From Bradyrhizobium sp. JYMT SZCCT0180 (lineage in GTDB: Bacteria; Pseudomonadota; Alphaproteobacteria; Rhizobiales; Xanthobacteraceae), in contig NZ_JAFCLZ010000008.1 of assembly GCF_018130165.1 (NCBI RefSeq), forward strand, positions 241,232-305,231: 64,000 bases of DNA, written 5' to 3'. Within the stretch, counting starts at the first letter, position 1. Each line of letters opens with the position of its first letter. The translations under genes and the position numbers were made by a program. Below are positions 1 through 9,498 of this stretch, piece by piece. Under the pieces are notes generated by a model. The model made no database searches. It was not told where the DNA came from and saw nothing but the letters and a program-made list of their open reading frames with translations.

Positions 1-1
1 C

Positions 2-1855
2 ACCTCAGGCTTTTGGGCCCTGACGCTGGGCAGCATCGGCGTGGTGTTTGGCGACATCGGCACGTCGCCGCTGTATGCCTTCCGCGAAGCCGTAACCCAT
101 GCGGCAGCGGGCGGGCCGGTGTCGCGCGAGATCGTGCTCGGCGTACTCTCCTTGATCCTGTGGTCGCTGTTCATCGTCGTGACGGTCAAATATGTGCTGC
201 TGCTGCTGCGCGCCGACAATCATGGCGAGGGCGGCACGCTCTCCCTGATGGCGCTGGGTCAACGGGCGCTGGGCCGGCGCAGCTGGGTGTTGATGGCGCT
301 GGGCGTCGTCGGCGCCTCGATGTTCATCGGCGATTCCATGATCACGCCGGCGATTTCGGTGTTGTCGGCGGTCGAAGGTCTCAAACTCGTCGCGCCGGCG
401 CTCGACCATTATGTGGTCCCGCTGACGATCTTTATTCTGGTGCTGTTGTTCTCGGTGCAGAGCAGCGGCACCGCGCGCGTCGCGTCGGCGTTCGGACCGG
501 TCATGGTGGTCTGGTTCGCGACGCTGACGATTTTGGGCCTCATCCACATCAGCGACGATCCCACCGTTTTGCAGGCGATCAATCCCTATTACGCGATCCA
601 GTTCGTGCTTTCGCACGGCATGATCGGACTGGTGACACTGGGCCTGGTGTTTCTGGCGGTGACCGGCGGCGAGGCGCTGTATGCGGACCTCGGGCATTTT
701 GGACGCAAGCCGATTCAGGCCGGATGGTTCTATCTGGTGATGCCGGCGCTTCTGATCAATTACTTCGGGCAGGGCGCCCTGGTGCTGTCCAACCCGGCGG
801 CGATCGTAAGCCCGTTCTACCGGCTGGCCCCCGAAATCCTGCTGCTCCCGCTGGTGGTGCTCGCGACGGCGGCCACGGTGATCGCGAGCCAGGCGGTGAT
901 CACGGGCGCCTATTCGCTGGTGCGGCAGGCGGTGCAACTCGGCCTGTTGCCGCGGTTCGAGGTTCGTTACACCTCCGAGACCCATGCCGGGCAGATCTAC
1001 CTGCCGCGGGTCAACCGGATGTTGCTGCTCGGCGTGATCCTGCTGGTGCTCCTGTTCCGCACCTCGAGCGGATTGGCGTCGGCCTACGGCATCGCCGTCT
1101 CCACCACCATGGTCGTCGACGGCATCATGGGCTTTGTCGTGATCTGGAAATTGTGGAACTGGCGCGCGGCGACAGCGGCCGCGTTGATCCTGCCGCTCGT
1201 CGTGGTCGATATGGCGTTCTTCACCGCCAACCTGTTGAAGCTGCTCGAAGGCGCCTGGGTGCCGCTGCTGTTCGGGGTGGCGATGGCGGTGATGATCTGG
1301 ACCTGGCGCCGCGGCGCGGCGATCCTGATCGCCAAGACGAGGCGCATCGAGGTGCCGCTGATCGACCTGATCAAGAGCCTCGAAAAGCGTCCGCCGCACA
1401 TCGTCAAGGGCACTGCAGTGTTTTTGACCAGCGATCCGAATTTCGTGCCCACGGCGCTGCTGCATAATCTCAAGCACAACAAGGTGCTTCACGAGCACAA
1501 TGTGATCGTGACGATCGAGACCGCACAGACGCCGCGCGTCGATCCGGCCGAACGCGTCAAGATGGAGACCATCAGCGAAAAATTCGCCACCGTGCGGCTG
1601 CGCTTCGGTTTCATGGAGTCGCCGAACGTGCCCAAGGCGCTGGTGATCGCCCGCAAGCTCGGCTGGCAGTTCGACATCATGGCGACGTCGTTCTTCGTCT
1701 CGCGGCGCTCGCTGAAGCCGTCGGCGCAGTCGGGAATGCCGCAATGGCAGGACCACCTGTTCATCGCGATGAGCCGGTCGGCCAACGATGCCACCGACTA
1801 TTTCCAGATCCCGACCGGTCGCGTCGTCGAGGTCGGAACTCAGGTAACTATCTGA
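2..1855 (+). CDS. kup: Kup-family potassium transporter (5' partial)
   Basis: Low-affinity K+/H+ symporter of the KUP/HAK/KT family in the inner membrane. The reading frame is open from the first bases of the window and the typical N-terminal signature [10 protein letters not shown] appears within the first 30 codons, so only a short N-terminus is missing. About 12 hydrophobic segments are followed by the cytoplasmic C-terminal domain with [20 protein letters not shown] and the family-typical end [19 protein letters not shown]. The next gene is a close paralog with the same C-terminus, which indicates tandem duplication. Family assignment is certain; ion specificity is from family knowledge. 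Confidence 0.95.
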   Translation, partial: TSGFWALTLGSIGVVFGDIGTSPLYAFREAVTHAAAGGPVSREIVLGVLSLILWSLFIVVTVKYVLLLLRADNHGEGGTLSLMALGQRALGRRSWVLMALGVVGASMFIGDSMITPAISVLSAVEGLKLVAPALDHYVVPLTIFILVLLFSVQSSGTARVASAFGPVMVVWFATLTILGLIHISDDPTVLQAINPYYAIQFVLSHGMIGLVTLGLVFLAVTGGEALYADLGHFGRKPIQAGWFYLVMPALLINYFGQGALVLSNPAAIVSPFYRLAPEILLLPLVVLATAATVIASQAVITGAYSLVRQAVQLGLLPRFEVRYTSETHAGQIYLPRVNRMLLLGVILLVLLFRTSSGLASAYGIAVSTTMVVDGIMGFVVIWKLWNWRAATAAALILPLVVVDMAFFTANLLKLLEGAWVPLLFGVAMAVMIWTWRRGAAILIAKTRRIEVPLIDLIKSLEKRPPHIVKGTAVFLTSDPNFVPTALLHNLKHNKVLHEHNVIVTIETAQTPRVDPAERVKMETISEKFATVRLRFGFMESPNVPKALVIARKLGWQFDIMATSFFVSRRSLKPSAQSGMPQWQDHLFIAMSRSANDATDYFQIPTGRVVEVGTQVTI

Positions 1856-2008
1856 TTATCTAACGAAAATTCGGTCTGTTAGCTTCCTAGAACCCATGCG
1901 CGGAATGCATATCGGAGGCCTGAATTCAGGCTAACCTATGCATTCGCGACAGGAGTATAGGCCTGCACTTCGTTATTGTGCAGTGCGGCAAAACCCGGGG
2001 CCTGTCCG
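1856..2008. promoter_or_regulatory. kup–kup intergenic region with a 14-bp palindrome
   Basis: A perfect palindrome GCCTGAATTCAGGC lies at 1918-1931 between the two kup genes. An AGGAG at 1951-1955 is too far from the chosen ATG at 2009 to serve it. The palindrome could be an operator for independent control of the second kup; this is inference only. Confidence 0.25.
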
Positions 2009-3940
2009 ATGTCATCCCAGATTGCGATTACCGCGGCGGAAGCGCCCGCGGCCAACGGGCATGGGGAAGCGCACTGCACCGCCGGCTTCAAGGCGCTGAT
2101 GCTGGGCTGCATCGGCGTGGTCTATGGCGACATCGGCACCAGCCCGCTCTACGCGCTGCGCGGGGCCATTGTGGCCGCGAGCGGCAGCACAAGCAGCGCC
2201 GATCCTCAGGCGGTCCTCGGCGTTCTCTCGCTGATCCTGTGGGCGCTGGTCGTCGTGGTGACGCTGAAATACGTCGTCATCCTGCTGCGTGCGGACAACA
2301 ACGGCGAAGGCGGAACGCTGGCGCTGATGGCGCTGGCGCAGCGCGGCGTCAGCAACAGCAAGGGCGCCGCCGCGATCGTACTGCTCGGGATCATCAGCGG
2401 CGCGTTGTTTTACGGCGATGCCGTGATCACGCCGGCGTTATCCGTGCTGTCGGCGATCGAAGGCATCAAGCTCGTCACTTCGACATTCGACCACTATGTC
2501 GTGCCGCTCACGGTGATCATTCTGATCGTGCTGTTCGCGGTTCAGTCGCGCGGCACCGCGCGGGTCGCCACGTTCTTCGGGCCGGTGATGTGCGTCTGGT
2601 TCGCGGTCATCGCGGTTGCCGCTCTGCCGCAGATCATGCGTCATCCCGAAGTGCTGCTGGCGCTCAACCCGTTCCATGCGGTTTCCTTCATGACCCATCA
2701 TGGCGTGATCGGCTTCGTGACGCTTGGCGCGGTGTTTCTCGCCGTCACCGGCGCGGAAGCGCTCTACGCCGATCTCGGCCATTTCGGCAAACGGCCGATC
2801 CAGACCGCCTGGCTCTCCATCGTGCTGCCGTCGCTGGCGCTGAATTACCTCGGGCAGGGCGCGCTCCTGATCGGAGATCCCAAGGCCATCGAGAACCCGT
2901 TCTTCCTGATGTTCCCGGACTGGGCGCTGATCCCGATGGTGGCGCTTGCTACGCTCGCGACCGTGATCGCGAGCCAGGCCGTCATCACCGGCGCCTATTC
3001 GCTGACGCGCACCGCGATCCAGCTCGGCCTGATGCCGCGGTTTGAAATCCGCCACACCTCGGAGTCGCATTCCGGCCAGATCTACATTCCGCGCATCAAT
3101 CTGCTGCTGTTCATTTCGGTGATTCTGCTAGTGCTGCTGTTCCGCTCCTCCAGCGCACTGGCCTCGGCTTATGGGATTTCCGTGACCGGGACCATGGTCG
3201 TCACGGCGATGATGGGTTTTGTCGTGATCTGGCGGGTCTGGAAATGGTCGGCGGTGGCGGCCGCCGCGCTGATCGCGCCGTTCCTGTTCCTCGATCTCAC
3301 CTTCCTTGCGGCCAATCTGCTGAAGGTGTTCGAAGGCGGCTGGGTGCCGCTGGCGCTGGGCGGCATCGTGATGCTGCTGATGTATACGTGGCGGCGCGGC
3401 AGCCGGCTGTTGTTCGAGAAATCGCGCAAGCTGGAATTCCCGCTGGTCGAGCTGGCGGCGATGCTGGAAAAACGGCCGCCGCAACGGGTGCCCGGTACGG
3501 CGGTGTTCCTGACCAGCGACCCCGAGAGCGCGCCGACCGCGCTGATGCACAGCCTGAAGCATTACAAGGTGCTGCACGAAAAGAACGTCATTCTCACCAT
3601 CGAAACCGCGCCGACGCCGCGGATCGATGATTCCGAACGGATCCGGATGGAGCAACTGAGCGAGACCTTCTCCACGATGACGCTGCGGTTCGGCTTCATG
3701 GAGCAGCCCAACGTGCCGCGAACGCTGGCGCTCGCCCGCAAGCTCGGCTGGCAGTTCGACATCATGGCGACGTCGTTTTTCCTGTCCCGCCGCGCGCTCA
3801 AGCCGGCCGCGCATTCGGGCATGCCGCGCTGGCAGGATCATTTGTTCATCGCGCTGAGCCGCAGCTCCAACGACGCCACCGACTATTTCCAGATCCCGAC
3901 CGGGCGCGTGGTCGAGGTGGGAACGCAGGTGACGATCTAG
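2009..3940 (+). CDS. kup: Kup-family potassium transporter, second copy
   Basis: Full-length KUP/HAK potassium uptake protein of 643 residues from the ATG at 2009 (MSSQIAIT...). The frame is also open to a TTG at 1976. It has the [13 protein letters not shown] signature, about 12 transmembrane segments, and a C-terminal cytoplasmic domain almost identical to that of the preceding gene ([28 protein letters not shown]). It probably acts as an inner-membrane K+/H+ symporter. Two adjacent kup copies suggest a recent tandem duplication followed by divergence of the N-terminus. The start is uncertain because no clear Shine-Dalgarno precedes either candidate. Confidence 0.95.
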   Translation: MSSQIAITAAEAPAANGHGEAHCTAGFKALMLGCIGVVYGDIGTSPLYALRGAIVAASGSTSSADPQAVLGVLSLILWALVVVVTLKYVVILLRADNNGEGGTLALMALAQRGVSNSKGAAAIVLLGIISGALFYGDAVITPALSVLSAIEGIKLVTSTFDHYVVPLTVIILIVLFAVQSRGTARVATFFGPVMCVWFAVIAVAALPQIMRHPEVLLALNPFHAVSFMTHHGVIGFVTLGAVFLAVTGAEALYADLGHFGKRPIQTAWLSIVLPSLALNYLGQGALLIGDPKAIENPFFLMFPDWALIPMVALATLATVIASQAVITGAYSLTRTAIQLGLMPRFEIRHTSESHSGQIYIPRINLLLFISVILLVLLFRSSSALASAYGISVTGTMVVTAMMGFVVIWRVWKWSAVAAAALIAPFLFLDLTFLAANLLKVFEGGWVPLALGGIVMLLMYTWRRGSRLLFEKSRKLEFPLVELAAMLEKRPPQRVPGTAVFLTSDPESAPTALMHSLKHYKVLHEKNVILTIETAPTPRIDDSERIRMEQLSETFSTMTLRFGFMEQPNVPRTLALARKLGWQFDIMATSFFLSRRALKPAAHSGMPRWQDHLFIALSRSSNDATDYFQIPTGRVVEVGTQVTI

Positions 3941-4004
3941 GCGCTGCGATTTGCTATAACGTCCGCGCGCGAGACTCGCGTCCCGCCGCTGGATCACATG
4001 TCAC

Positions 4005-4460
4005 ATGGCTGCTGCTGCCATTCACCGCCTGGCTAAGTTCGACGATGCGGCGCTTCTGTTCGAGGTGCGGCGACGATCGATCCTTGAACTGGCGCCGCCT
4101 AAAATGCCGGTCGCGGACGCCGAGGCGTGGGCGAAGAAGCTCGCGCCTGCCGGAATGGAGCGGAAGCTGCGCGACCTGGAAATTTGGATTGCCGAACTGG
4201 ATGGTGTCGTGGCCGGGTGGGGCGCCATCCACGGCGACGTCCTGGAGGGGCTGTACACGGCCCCCGAATATGCCGGGAAAGGCGTCGGCGCCGGGTTACT
4301 TGATCGGCTCGAAGCGCTGATGCGTGGACGCGGCTTTGAGGTGGTTCGCGCCGAAGCAAGCACAAATGCCAAGGGATTCTACCTGCGACGGGGGTACAGG
4401 GTGACCGGTCCGCAAACGCCGGTCGGGGCCTGGCCGATAGCAAGGCAACTTCTGCCCTGA
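4005..4460 (+). CDS. GNAT-family N-acetyltransferase
   Basis: 151-residue single-domain GCN5-related acetyltransferase. Motif A, the acetyl-CoA pyrophosphate-binding loop, is visible as LYTAPEYAGKGVGAGLLDRLE. Motif B is represented by ASTNAKGFYLRRGYR. The substrate cannot be told from sequence. The gene stands alone, 60 bp after kup and before a rhodanese gene on the same strand. Confidence 0.8.
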   Translation: MAAAAIHRLAKFDDAALLFEVRRRSILELAPPKMPVADAEAWAKKLAPAGMERKLRDLEIWIAELDGVVAGWGAIHGDVLEGLYTAPEYAGKGVGAGLLDRLEALMRGRGFEVVRAEASTNAKGFYLRRGYRVTGPQTPVGAWPIARQLLP

Positions 4461-4628
4461 AAACACCGCCGCGAGAGAATAAATGGCGCCATGCGCGGGG
4501 GCCGCGTGACCCCGTTTCGGTGGCCCATTAAACCGTTCGCAGCGCTTGATTTTCGCCGCGCCAGAGGCGAGTTTGGCGCCCGGCTGGCGGGCGGGACCCC
4601 TCAAAGCAGGATGTCGGGAGGATATTAC

Positions 4629-4958
4629 GTGGCGGACCATCAGGTGCACGATTTGACGCCGGAAGATGTCGCAAAGGGGATGGCGGAGGGACGCTATCTG
4701 CTCGTCGACGTGCGCGAGCCGAATGAGGTCGCCGTGGAAGCCTATCCCGGCGGCGTGGTGGTTCCGCTGCAGTCGTTCGATCCGGCGGCCATTCCGGACC
4801 CCAAGGGCAAGCAGGTGGTGTTCGCCTGCCGCTCCGGCAAGCGCTCGGTGACGGCGTCACTGGCGGCGCAGGCCGCGGGGCTTCCCTATGACAAGCATTT
4901 GGCGGGCGGCATCATCGGCTGGAAGGCTGCGGGATTGCAGACCAAGGCCGGCGGCTGA
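4629..4958 (+). CDS. Single-domain rhodanese-like sulfurtransferase
   Basis: About 109 residues, one rhodanese homology domain. LLVDVREPNEV is the CH2A-type signature and FACRSGKRS is the active-site loop, with the persulfide-carrying cysteine at residue 67. The frame is open far upstream (from 4491), but GGGAGG at 4616-4621 sits 7 bases before the GTG at 4629, so that start is chosen. An ATG at 4611 (MSGGYYVADH) is the alternative. Probable cytoplasmic sulfur carrier or thiosulfate:cyanide sulfurtransferase of unknown physiological role. Confidence 0.85.
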   Translation: MADHQVHDLTPEDVAKGMAEGRYLLVDVREPNEVAVEAYPGGVVVPLQSFDPAAIPDPKGKQVVFACRSGKRSVTASLAAQAAGLPYDKHLAGGIIGWKAAGLQTKAGG

Positions 4959-4983
4959 GTTTTCCAGGGACTGCTTTGAAAAA

Positions 4984-6153
4984 ATGACCTCCATGAACAA
5001 GGTCTTCGCCGACCTTCCCGTCACCGTCTTCGAGGCGATGTCGCAAGCCGCGCGCGACAACAACGCCATCAACCTCGGCCAGGGTTTTCCTGATGATCCC
5101 GGGCCTGAGGATATCAGGCGCGCCGCCGCGGACGCCTCGATCAACGGCTACAACCAATACCCGTCGATGATGGGTATTCCGGAACTGCGGCAGGCGATCG
5201 CCTCTCACTATGGACGTTGGCACGGCCTCTCGCTTGATCCGATGAGCGAAGTGATGGTGACGTCGGGCGGCACCGAGGCGTTGACGTCGTCCATTCTTGC
5301 CGTCGTCGAGCCCGGCGATGAGGTCGTCTGCTTCCAGCCGGTCTATGACAGCTACCTGCCGATCATCCGGCAGGCCGGCGGCATCCCGCGGCTGTTGCGC
5401 CTCGAGCCGCCGGACTGGCGGCTCAGCGAGGAGATGCTGCGCAGCGTCTTCAACCACAAGACCAAGGCAGTGCTGTTCAACAACCCGCTCAATCCGGCTG
5501 CCGTGGTCTATCCGCGCGAGGACCTCGAATTGCTGGCGAGGTTCTGCCAGGAGTTCGACACCATCGCGATCTGCGACGAGGTCTGGGAGCATGTTACCTT
5601 CGACGGCCGCGAGCATATCCCGCTGATCACGATCCCCGGCATGCGCGACCGCACCATCAAGGTCGGCAGCGCGGGCAAGATCTTTTCGCTGACGGGGTGG
5701 AAGATCGGCTTTGTCTGCGCCGCGCCACCGCTGCTGCGCGTGGCCGCGAAGGTGCACCAGTTTCTCACCTTCACGACGGCGCCCAATTTGCAGGCCGCCG
5801 TCGCCTACGGTCTCGACAAGCCGGCCGAGTATTTTTACGACATGCGCAAGGAACTGGCGCGGAGCAGGGATCGCCTGACCAAGGGGCTCGAGAGCATCGG
5901 CTTTCCTGTCCTGAAATCACAAGGCACTTATTTCCTGACCGTCGACCTGTCGCCGCTCGGACTCAACGAGACCGACGTGCAGTTTTGCCACCGCATCGTG
6001 AACGACTACAAAGTCGCGGCGATCCCGGTGTCGGCCTTTTACGAACAGGATGCCGTGACGTCGGTGGTGCGTTTCTGTTTCTCCAAGAAGGACGCCACGC
6101 TGGATACCGCGCTGGAGCGTCTGTCGGACGCGGTACACCGCCGGAAGAGGTAG
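4984..6153 (+). CDS. Fold-type I PLP aminotransferase (methionine/kynurenine aminotransferase-like)
   Basis: 389 residues from ATG 4984. Typical class I/II aminotransferase: LGQGFPDD near the N-terminus, YNQYPSMMG, SGGTEAL, NNPLNP, ICDEVWEH, and the Schiff-base lysine in SAGKIFSLTGWKIG (Lys232). The closest group by eye is the YbdL/KAT methionine- or glutamine-pyruvate transaminases; I cannot fix the substrate. The frame is open upstream to 4888, inside the rhodanese gene, but the MTSMNKVFADLPVTVFEAMS start fits the family length. A PotF-like binding protein begins 5 bases after the stop, so the two are probably co-transcribed. Confidence 0.88.
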   Translation: MTSMNKVFADLPVTVFEAMSQAARDNNAINLGQGFPDDPGPEDIRRAAADASINGYNQYPSMMGIPELRQAIASHYGRWHGLSLDPMSEVMVTSGGTEALTSSILAVVEPGDEVVCFQPVYDSYLPIIRQAGGIPRLLRLEPPDWRLSEEMLRSVFNHKTKAVLFNNPLNPAAVVYPREDLELLARFCQEFDTIAICDEVWEHVTFDGREHIPLITIPGMRDRTIKVGSAGKIFSLTGWKIGFVCAAPPLLRVAAKVHQFLTFTTAPNLQAAVAYGLDKPAEYFYDMRKELARSRDRLTKGLESIGFPVLKSQGTYFLTVDLSPLGLNETDVQFCHRIVNDYKVAAIPVSAFYEQDAVTSVVRFCFSKKDATLDTALERLSDAVHRRKR

Positions 6154-6158
6154 ACGAG

Positions 6159-7265
6159 ATGCGCGAGCGGACCCGCAATGTCGTCGGTTTCATTGCCGCG
6201 GTTGCCGCGATCCTGTCGTTGTCGCCGGCGCGGGCTGAAGAGCGCACGGTCAATTTCTACAATTGGTCGAACTACATGGCGCCCGGCGTGCTGGAGGATT
6301 TCACCAAGGAAACCGGCATCAAGGTGGTTTACGACACGTTCGACGCCAACGAGACGCTGGAGACGCGGCTGCTCGCCGGAAAATCCGGCTACGACGTCGT
6401 CGTTCCCACCGGCTATTTCCTGCAGCGCCAGATCACGGCCAAGGTTTTCCTCAAGCTCGACAAGTCGAAACTGCCCAACCTCGCCAACGCCTGGCCGGTG
6501 GTGACGAACCAGCTCGCGACCTACGATCCCGGCAATAATTACGGCGCCAACTACATGTGGGGCACCACCGGGATCGGCTACAACGTCAAAACGGCGCAGA
6601 AGATTTTGGGCGCTGACGCCAAGATCGACAGCTGGGACATCGTCTTCAAGCCGGAGAACCTCGCAAAATTTAGGGATTGCGGCATCCACATGCTGGATTC
6701 CGCCGACGACATCCTGCCCGCGGCGCTGAGCTATCTCGGTATCGATCCGAACTCGACCAAGCAGGCCGATCTGGAAAAGGCAGCCGATCTCGTCGCCAGG
6801 ATCAGGCCGTATGTCCGCAAGTTTCACTCGTCGGAATATCTGGGCGCGCTGGCGTCGGGTGAAATCTGCTTCGTGGTCGGCTGGTCGGGCGACATCATGC
6901 AGGCGCGCAGCCGCGCGGCGGAGGCCAGGAACGATGTCGAGATCGGCTACACCATCCCGAAAGAGGGCGCGCAGATGTTCTTCGACAATCTCGCGATCCC
7001 GGCCGACGCCAGGAACGTCGCGGAAGCCTATCAGCTGATCGACTACCTCTACCGCCCGGAGATCGCGGCCAAGAACTCGGATTTCCTGTCCTACGCCAAC
7101 GGCAATCTGGCGAGCCAGAAGCTGGTCGATCCCAAAATCCTGGGCGACAAGAACATCTATCCGGATGAGGCGATCCAGAAAAAGCTGTTCGTGATCAACG
7201 CTCGCGATCCCGCGACCCAGCGCATCATCAACCGGCTATGGACCCGGGTGAAGACCGGGAAGTAG
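6159..7265 (+). CDS. PotF-like polyamine ABC transporter periplasmic binding protein
   Basis: 368 residues with a cleavable signal peptide (hydrophobic residues 8-24, cut after SPARA). NFYNWSNYMAPGVLEDF and DVVVPTGYFLQRQI match the PotD/PotF putrescine-spermidine binding family. It should capture polyamines in the periplasm. No permease or ATPase gene (PotGHI) lies nearby; the only partner is the aminotransferase 5 bp upstream. This suggests a nitrogen-scavenging pair or an orphan binding protein sharing a transporter coded elsewhere. Start ATG 6159 is set by the signal peptide. Confidence 0.88.
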   Translation: MRERTRNVVGFIAAVAAILSLSPARAEERTVNFYNWSNYMAPGVLEDFTKETGIKVVYDTFDANETLETRLLAGKSGYDVVVPTGYFLQRQITAKVFLKLDKSKLPNLANAWPVVTNQLATYDPGNNYGANYMWGTTGIGYNVKTAQKILGADAKIDSWDIVFKPENLAKFRDCGIHMLDSADDILPAALSYLGIDPNSTKQADLEKAADLVARIRPYVRKFHSSEYLGALASGEICFVVGWSGDIMQARSRAAEARNDVEIGYTIPKEGAQMFFDNLAIPADARNVAEAYQLIDYLYRPEIAAKNSDFLSYANGNLASQKLVDPKILGDKNIYPDEAIQKKLFVINARDPATQRIINRLWTRVKTGK

Positions 7266-7400
7266 AATCTATCGGCACGATCGCGCGGCGAAATATTACG
7301 GGTCAGCCTTCACGAGAAAAGTCGGACCGTCACAACAGCTGATTAGACACAGATCTGAATTCGCCCGATAAGCGGCGATGTTCATTCGCATTTGCCGCTA

Positions 7401-8321
7401 ATGCCTGGTCCTTTGGCCGTTCCGTCCCCCGGCGATCTCCAGTTCATTGCTCGCCACGCACTAAAGACTCCTTTGCGAACCTCGCCCGTGCTGGACGCGC
7501 AGGTCGGGCGGATGATCCACGTCAAGGATGAGACCGTTCAACGCAGCGGATCGTTCAAATTTCGCGGTGCCGTACTTGGGGTAGGAAACGCCGAGCGAGG
7601 TGTTGTTGCTGCCGGAGCCGGAAATTTTCCAATCGCGGTTGGTTTGGCGGCTCAGGTGCTCAACAAACCAGCCTGTCTGATGATGCCGAGCGACGCACCA
7701 GATCTCAAACGAGATCAGGCGCGGAAAACCGGAGCTGAGATAAAGCTCGCCGAGCGGTCGGAGTTGACTGCACGTGCGCAGATGGAAGCGCGAGGACGCG
7801 GTTGGCGTAACCTGCATGCCTTCGAAGATATCGAGATGATTGCGGGAAGCTATACGCTTGGTTCCGAGGTGGCAGCCGCCATTGAGGCGAGCAGTACTGC
7901 TTCCGATGCGGTGGTCGTGGCCTGCGGTGGTGGCGGACTGGCTGCGGGTGTGACTCTTGCGCTGCGGTCGCGGTCTATTTCCGCTGCGATCTATGTTGTC
8001 GAGCCGGCCACCCACCGACGATATGCCCGGGCACGCGAAGCGGGGATGCCGGTCCGGATCGAACCTTCAGGGGATACGATATGCGATGCGCTGCGCTCGC
8101 GTCAGATCGGGACGCGCGCATTCGAAATCCTGGAACGGTCGAACGTCCGGGTGTGTGCGGTCGATGACCAGCTTGTGCAGGGTGCAATGGCGCTGCTCCA
8201 CGAGACATGCGGCATCCGGGCGGAGCCGAGCGGAGCGTTGGCGATGGGAGCGGTCCTCGCAGGCGCCATCGGCAGCGAGCATTCGCGCGTATGGGTCATT
8301 GCTTGCGGAGGAAACGTGTAG
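7401..8321 (+). CDS. Threonine/serine dehydratase-like PLP enzyme (fold type II)
   Basis: 306 residues from ATG 7401 (a TTG at 7392 is also in frame). It has the SGSFKFRGA motif with the PLP lysine (Lys53), and the tetraglycine phosphate-binding loop ACGGGGLAAG. The family deaminates L-threonine or L-serine, or racemises serine. No C-terminal ACT regulatory domain is present, so it is a catabolic or racemase-type member rather than IlvA. It stands alone and is flanked by intergenic gaps of 135 and 166 bp. Confidence 0.85.
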   Translation: MPGPLAVPSPGDLQFIARHALKTPLRTSPVLDAQVGRMIHVKDETVQRSGSFKFRGAVLGVGNAERGVVAAGAGNFPIAVGLAAQVLNKPACLMMPSDAPDLKRDQARKTGAEIKLAERSELTARAQMEARGRGWRNLHAFEDIEMIAGSYTLGSEVAAAIEASSTASDAVVVACGGGGLAAGVTLALRSRSISAAIYVVEPATHRRYARAREAGMPVRIEPSGDTICDALRSRQIGTRAFEILERSNVRVCAVDDQLVQGAMALLHETCGIRAEPSGALAMGAVLAGAIGSEHSRVWVIACGGNV

Positions 8322-8439
8322 GGTGCCGTCGGTAATGGAGGGGATACACGTGCGTGGAAATACATGCCGTTGTCGGCAAGATTTTCCGGTGTGAAACTTC
8401 TTTCGCGGACAGGACACCAGCAGTTTCAGGCATTTCCGC

Positions 8440-8457
8440 TTGGCACGGTGATTGCTT
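8440..8457 (+). promoter_or_regulatory. Sigma-54 (RpoN) promoter
   Basis: TTGGCACGGTGATTGCTT matches the RpoN -24/-12 consensus (YTGGCACG-N4-TTGCW) at every conserved base. The GG (8442-8443) and GC (8454-8455) doublets are separated by exactly 10 bases. The expected transcription start (about 8467) lies just before a good ribosome binding site (8474-8480) and the ATG at 8488. No clear NifA-type TGT-N10-ACA site was found upstream. Confidence 0.75.
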
Positions 8458-8487
8458 CCACCCTTGTTGCTGCGGAAGGGTGTATCG

Positions 8488-9162
8488 ATGATTACGAGTA
8501 TGGCTGGTGCCGGGAGCTATTTGCGTCCCGCGCAAACCTTATCGACGACGGTGTTGACGCGGGCCGACGCGTTACCTGTGCCCGAGGCAGATGCAAGCTC
8601 GGAAAAAGCGAAGCCGGGTATTCCGGTTTCGGACCTGAAGCAGCTCGACACATCAGGACTGAAGGCCGTCTCGATCAAGGACCATCCCGAGCTGCGCGAC
8701 CGGATGGCGATGATGTGGTTAGCGACGCAAGCCGCTAACGCCGCCGCCGCCACCGATGTGCCCGACAATGCGCCGCAAAACGTCTATGCGACCGTCAAGG
8801 TCAACGGCAAGATCGTTGCCACCCTCTATAACGGCGGGTCGTCGGTGATGACGAACGCCGCTGCGGCAACGGTCGGAGACCTGCAGGATCCGCCCGGCCT
8901 GAACGGTGGCCCTGATCTGGCGCAATCGCGCGCGGAACGTATCGCGAAGGCCGTAGGAGGAACGATCGAGAAGGCTTCCACAGCGATCACGCAATCCGCA
9001 TGGCGGCCACGTCAGAGCGTATCGACAAGCTATACTCGCCAGCAATTGGATGCGGCCTTCGAGGGGATGCAGGCGGAAGGGCAGAAGGCCATCGCCCAGC
9101 GGCAGACGGGTTATTCAGTTCTGCAGGGGTCCGCCGGCGCCTATGCGGACATCAACGCCTGA
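8488..9162 (+). CDS. Hypothetical protein, probably RpoN-dependent
   Basis: 224 residues, not recognised. Start ATG 8488 is supported by GGAAGGG at 8474-8480 with 7-base spacing. No signal peptide or transmembrane segment is apparent. It contains an Ala-rich stretch (QAANAAAATDVPDNAPQN), then VYATVKVNGKIVATLYNGGSS, which looks like a short beta-strand region, and a C-terminal helical Gln/Ala-rich part. The sigma-54 promoter directly upstream is the only functional clue; nitrogen, motility or symbiosis control would all be possible in this group. Confidence 0.7.
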   Translation: MITSMAGAGSYLRPAQTLSTTVLTRADALPVPEADASSEKAKPGIPVSDLKQLDTSGLKAVSIKDHPELRDRMAMMWLATQAANAAAATDVPDNAPQNVYATVKVNGKIVATLYNGGSSVMTNAAAATVGDLQDPPGLNGGPDLAQSRAERIAKAVGGTIEKASTAITQSAWRPRQSVSTSYTRQQLDAAFEGMQAEGQKAIAQRQTGYSVLQGSAGAYADINA

Positions 9163-9257
9163 GGCTGCCTGGGGCAATGCCGTAAGATCCCGGATTCTGC
9201 TGCGCTACTGTTGCCGGAACCCGAGGCAGATTCTATAGCTGCCGCCGGGAGCATCAC

Positions 9258-9371
9258 ATGACCAACATCCTCACGTTCTTTTCAACGCGCACGCTGCTGC
9301 AGATCATCTTTGTCCTGGGGGCGACCGTCGCGATGAAGGCGTGGAGCCTCGGTTTGGTGTTCGGCGGTTAA
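9258..9371 (+). CDS. Small membrane protein (37 aa)
   Basis: ATG 9258 is preceded by GGGAG at 9247-9251 and the frame runs to TAA at 9369. The peptide is one predicted membrane segment (FFSTRTLLQIIFVLGATVAM followed by KAWSLGLVFGG). It lies between the RpoN-linked gene and a repeat element. Function unknown; small size makes it uncertain. Confidence 0.45.
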   Translation: MTNILTFFSTRTLLQIIFVLGATVAMKAWSLGLVFGG

Positions 9372-9374
9372 ACA

Positions 9375-9496
9375 AGCTGTAGCCCGGATGAGCCAACGGG
9401 TCGCGCGAATGCGCGCCCGATGACAGGCTCCGCGATATCCGGGGCCGGTGTCGCAAAGTCCCGGATATCGCTTTCGCTCATCCGGGCTACGAAGCT
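9375..9496. repeat. Inverted repeat element, REP-like, between convergent genes
   Basis: Outer arms AGCTGTAGCCCGGATGAGC (9375-9393) and its near-perfect complement at 9476-9496 enclose a second inverted pair around GATATCCGG / CCGGATATC. I recognise this 'tagcccggatgag' type as a dispersed repeat of Bradyrhizobium and related bacteria. It sits between the 3' ends of a plus- and a minus-strand gene and could act as a bidirectional terminator. Confidence 0.7.
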
Positions 9497-9498
9497 GC

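Noticed and set aside
5..1756. Long minus-strand frame opposite kup, rich in His, Arg and Gln
   Set aside because: Typical antisense shadow of a GC3-rich gene; same for similar frames opposite the RND permease (53955-55235) and HerA-like gene.
41..1855. ATG at 41 as the true start of the first kup
   Set aside because: The conserved GDIGTSPLY signature begins right there and the frame continues upstream to the window edge, so the gene is truncated.
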